Positions 63,579-64,000 of a stretch of 64,000 nt of DNA are shown in pieces (within the stretch, counting starts at the first letter, position 1; each line of letters begins with the position of its first letter). The notes under the pieces are model-generated. The model was not told where the DNA came from, made no database searches, and worked only from the letters and a program-made list of their open reading frames with translations. The translations under genes were made by a program, and so were the position numbers. The DNA comes from Alteromonas marina (GTDB lineage Bacteria > Pseudomonadota > Gammaproteobacteria > Enterobacterales > Alteromonadaceae): contig NZ_JWLW01000001.1 of the NCBI RefSeq assembly GCF_000808575.1, forward strand, positions 62,001 to 126,000, in the 5' to 3' direction.

Positions 63579-63971
63579 TTAGGCATCAACTACCTCAAGG
63601 GTGTAATTAGCTTTACCCGACTCTCCTGACTGAAAGCGTCCTAGAAAGGTCTTCCCCGCGAGTTCTCCCGTTGCAGAGCCTTTGATAGATTCGAAATTGC
63701 TGCTAGCAATACCGCTTTCAAACTTACCGTTGTGCTGAAAAGTAACAGTACCACGCAAGCCGTTGATCACGCCGATAAAGGTTTCAAAACCCGTAAATTT
63801 GGCGGACATCTGCGATTGATAAGACATCAAGAACTCAACACTTGACTCACCGCTCATGTCACCAGAGTACACCTGCTTAATGCTAGCGTGTGACAACTTA
63901 ATCCCTTCAGCTTTTTCACTAAGTGTGTCTTCATCCCATTGGGTAATGGAGAAACTTCCTTCAATTGTCAT
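63579..63971 (-). CDS. DUF3224 domain protein
   Basis: This is a 130-residue protein of the DUF3224 family: a small beta-barrel with GSFSITQWDEDT at the start, SGESSVEFLMSYQ, FEGF-like FTGFETFIGVINGLRGTVTFQHNG split across residues 68-92, and GSATGELAGKTFLGRF. The function is unknown; the fold resembles allene oxide cyclase-like barrels. AGGGAT lies six bases before the ATG at 63971. It converges with the small heat-shock gene. Confidence 0.88.
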   Translation of the reverse strand: MTIEGSFSITQWDEDTLSEKAEGIKLSHASIKQVYSGDMSGESSVEFLMSYQSQMSAKFTGFETFIGVINGLRGTVTFQHNGKFESGIASSNFESIKGSATGELAGKTFLGRFQSGESGKANYTLEVVDA

Positions 63972-64000
63972 CAATATCCCTTTTTTATTAGCGTTGAATT

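Overview
The window reads as a chromosome segment of a marine gammaproteobacterium of the Alteromonas group. The evidence is the close match of many proteins to E. coli counterparts (GcvA, MiaB, RlmM, SeqA, HemA), the preserved gammaproteobacterial gene orders, the moderate GC content, and a large TonB-dependent receptor with a C-terminal Phe. No prophage, insertion sequence, integrase or CRISPR array is visible. The genus is inferred from general resemblance, not from a database search.

Layout. 1-2361: end of a dicarboxylate/amino-acid symporter, then a YbjQ protein, a HIT hydrolase and AstE on the minus strand. 2632-9428: a GGDEF/EAL protein, glycogen phosphorylase, phosphoglucomutase and an unusually long SeqA. 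9674-13850: a MoxR ATPase, DUF58 and transglutaminase cassette. 13851-17549: an operon of FNT channel, PP2C/kinase fusion and cyanase, with a sigma-54-type promoter and a terminator-bearing leader. 17663-23120: stand-alone EF-G, then gcvA, hydrolase, ygdD and rlmM. 23678-30124: hemA-prfA-prmC-[HD-GYP regulator]-sirB2-kdsA on the minus strand. 30256-32838: lolB-ispE-tRNA-Gln-prs on the plus strand. 33087-38538: a lipoprotein, an alcohol dehydrogenase, rplY-pth-ychF and an exported cyclophilin. 38647-39547: eight tRNA genes (Met, Leu and Gln, repeated). 39832-49988: accessory genes, including an alanine symporter, a cupin protein, an SDR/HxlR pair, a flavin reductase, a thioesterase, a TonB receptor, an RHH regulator with a Lys-rich 35-residue protein, and a carboxymuconolactone decarboxylase/TetR pair. 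50066-57933: a small membrane protein, ubiF, and miaB-ybeZ-ybeY-corC-lnt. 58029-59239: a poorly coding patch with strong palindromes. 59240-63971: ackA-pta, an ibpA-type small heat-shock gene with a ROSE-like RNA thermometer, and a DUF3224 gene.

How the genes work together. Most are housekeeping: tRNA handling (hemA, prfA, prmC, pth, tRNAs, miaB), envelope biogenesis (kdsA, lolB, lnt), the acetate switch (ackA-pta) and glycogen/glucose-phosphate turnover (glgP, pgm). The points worth a second look are mainly regulatory: the nitrogen-type control region of the FNT/kinase/cyanase operon, the ROSE-like thermometer, the hairpin covering the pth ribosome-binding site, operators next to GcvA, TetR and the RHH protein, and two small proteins too short for usual gene calling. 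The most system-like unit is the sigma-54/attenuator-controlled FNT, Ser/Thr kinase-phosphatase and cyanase operon.
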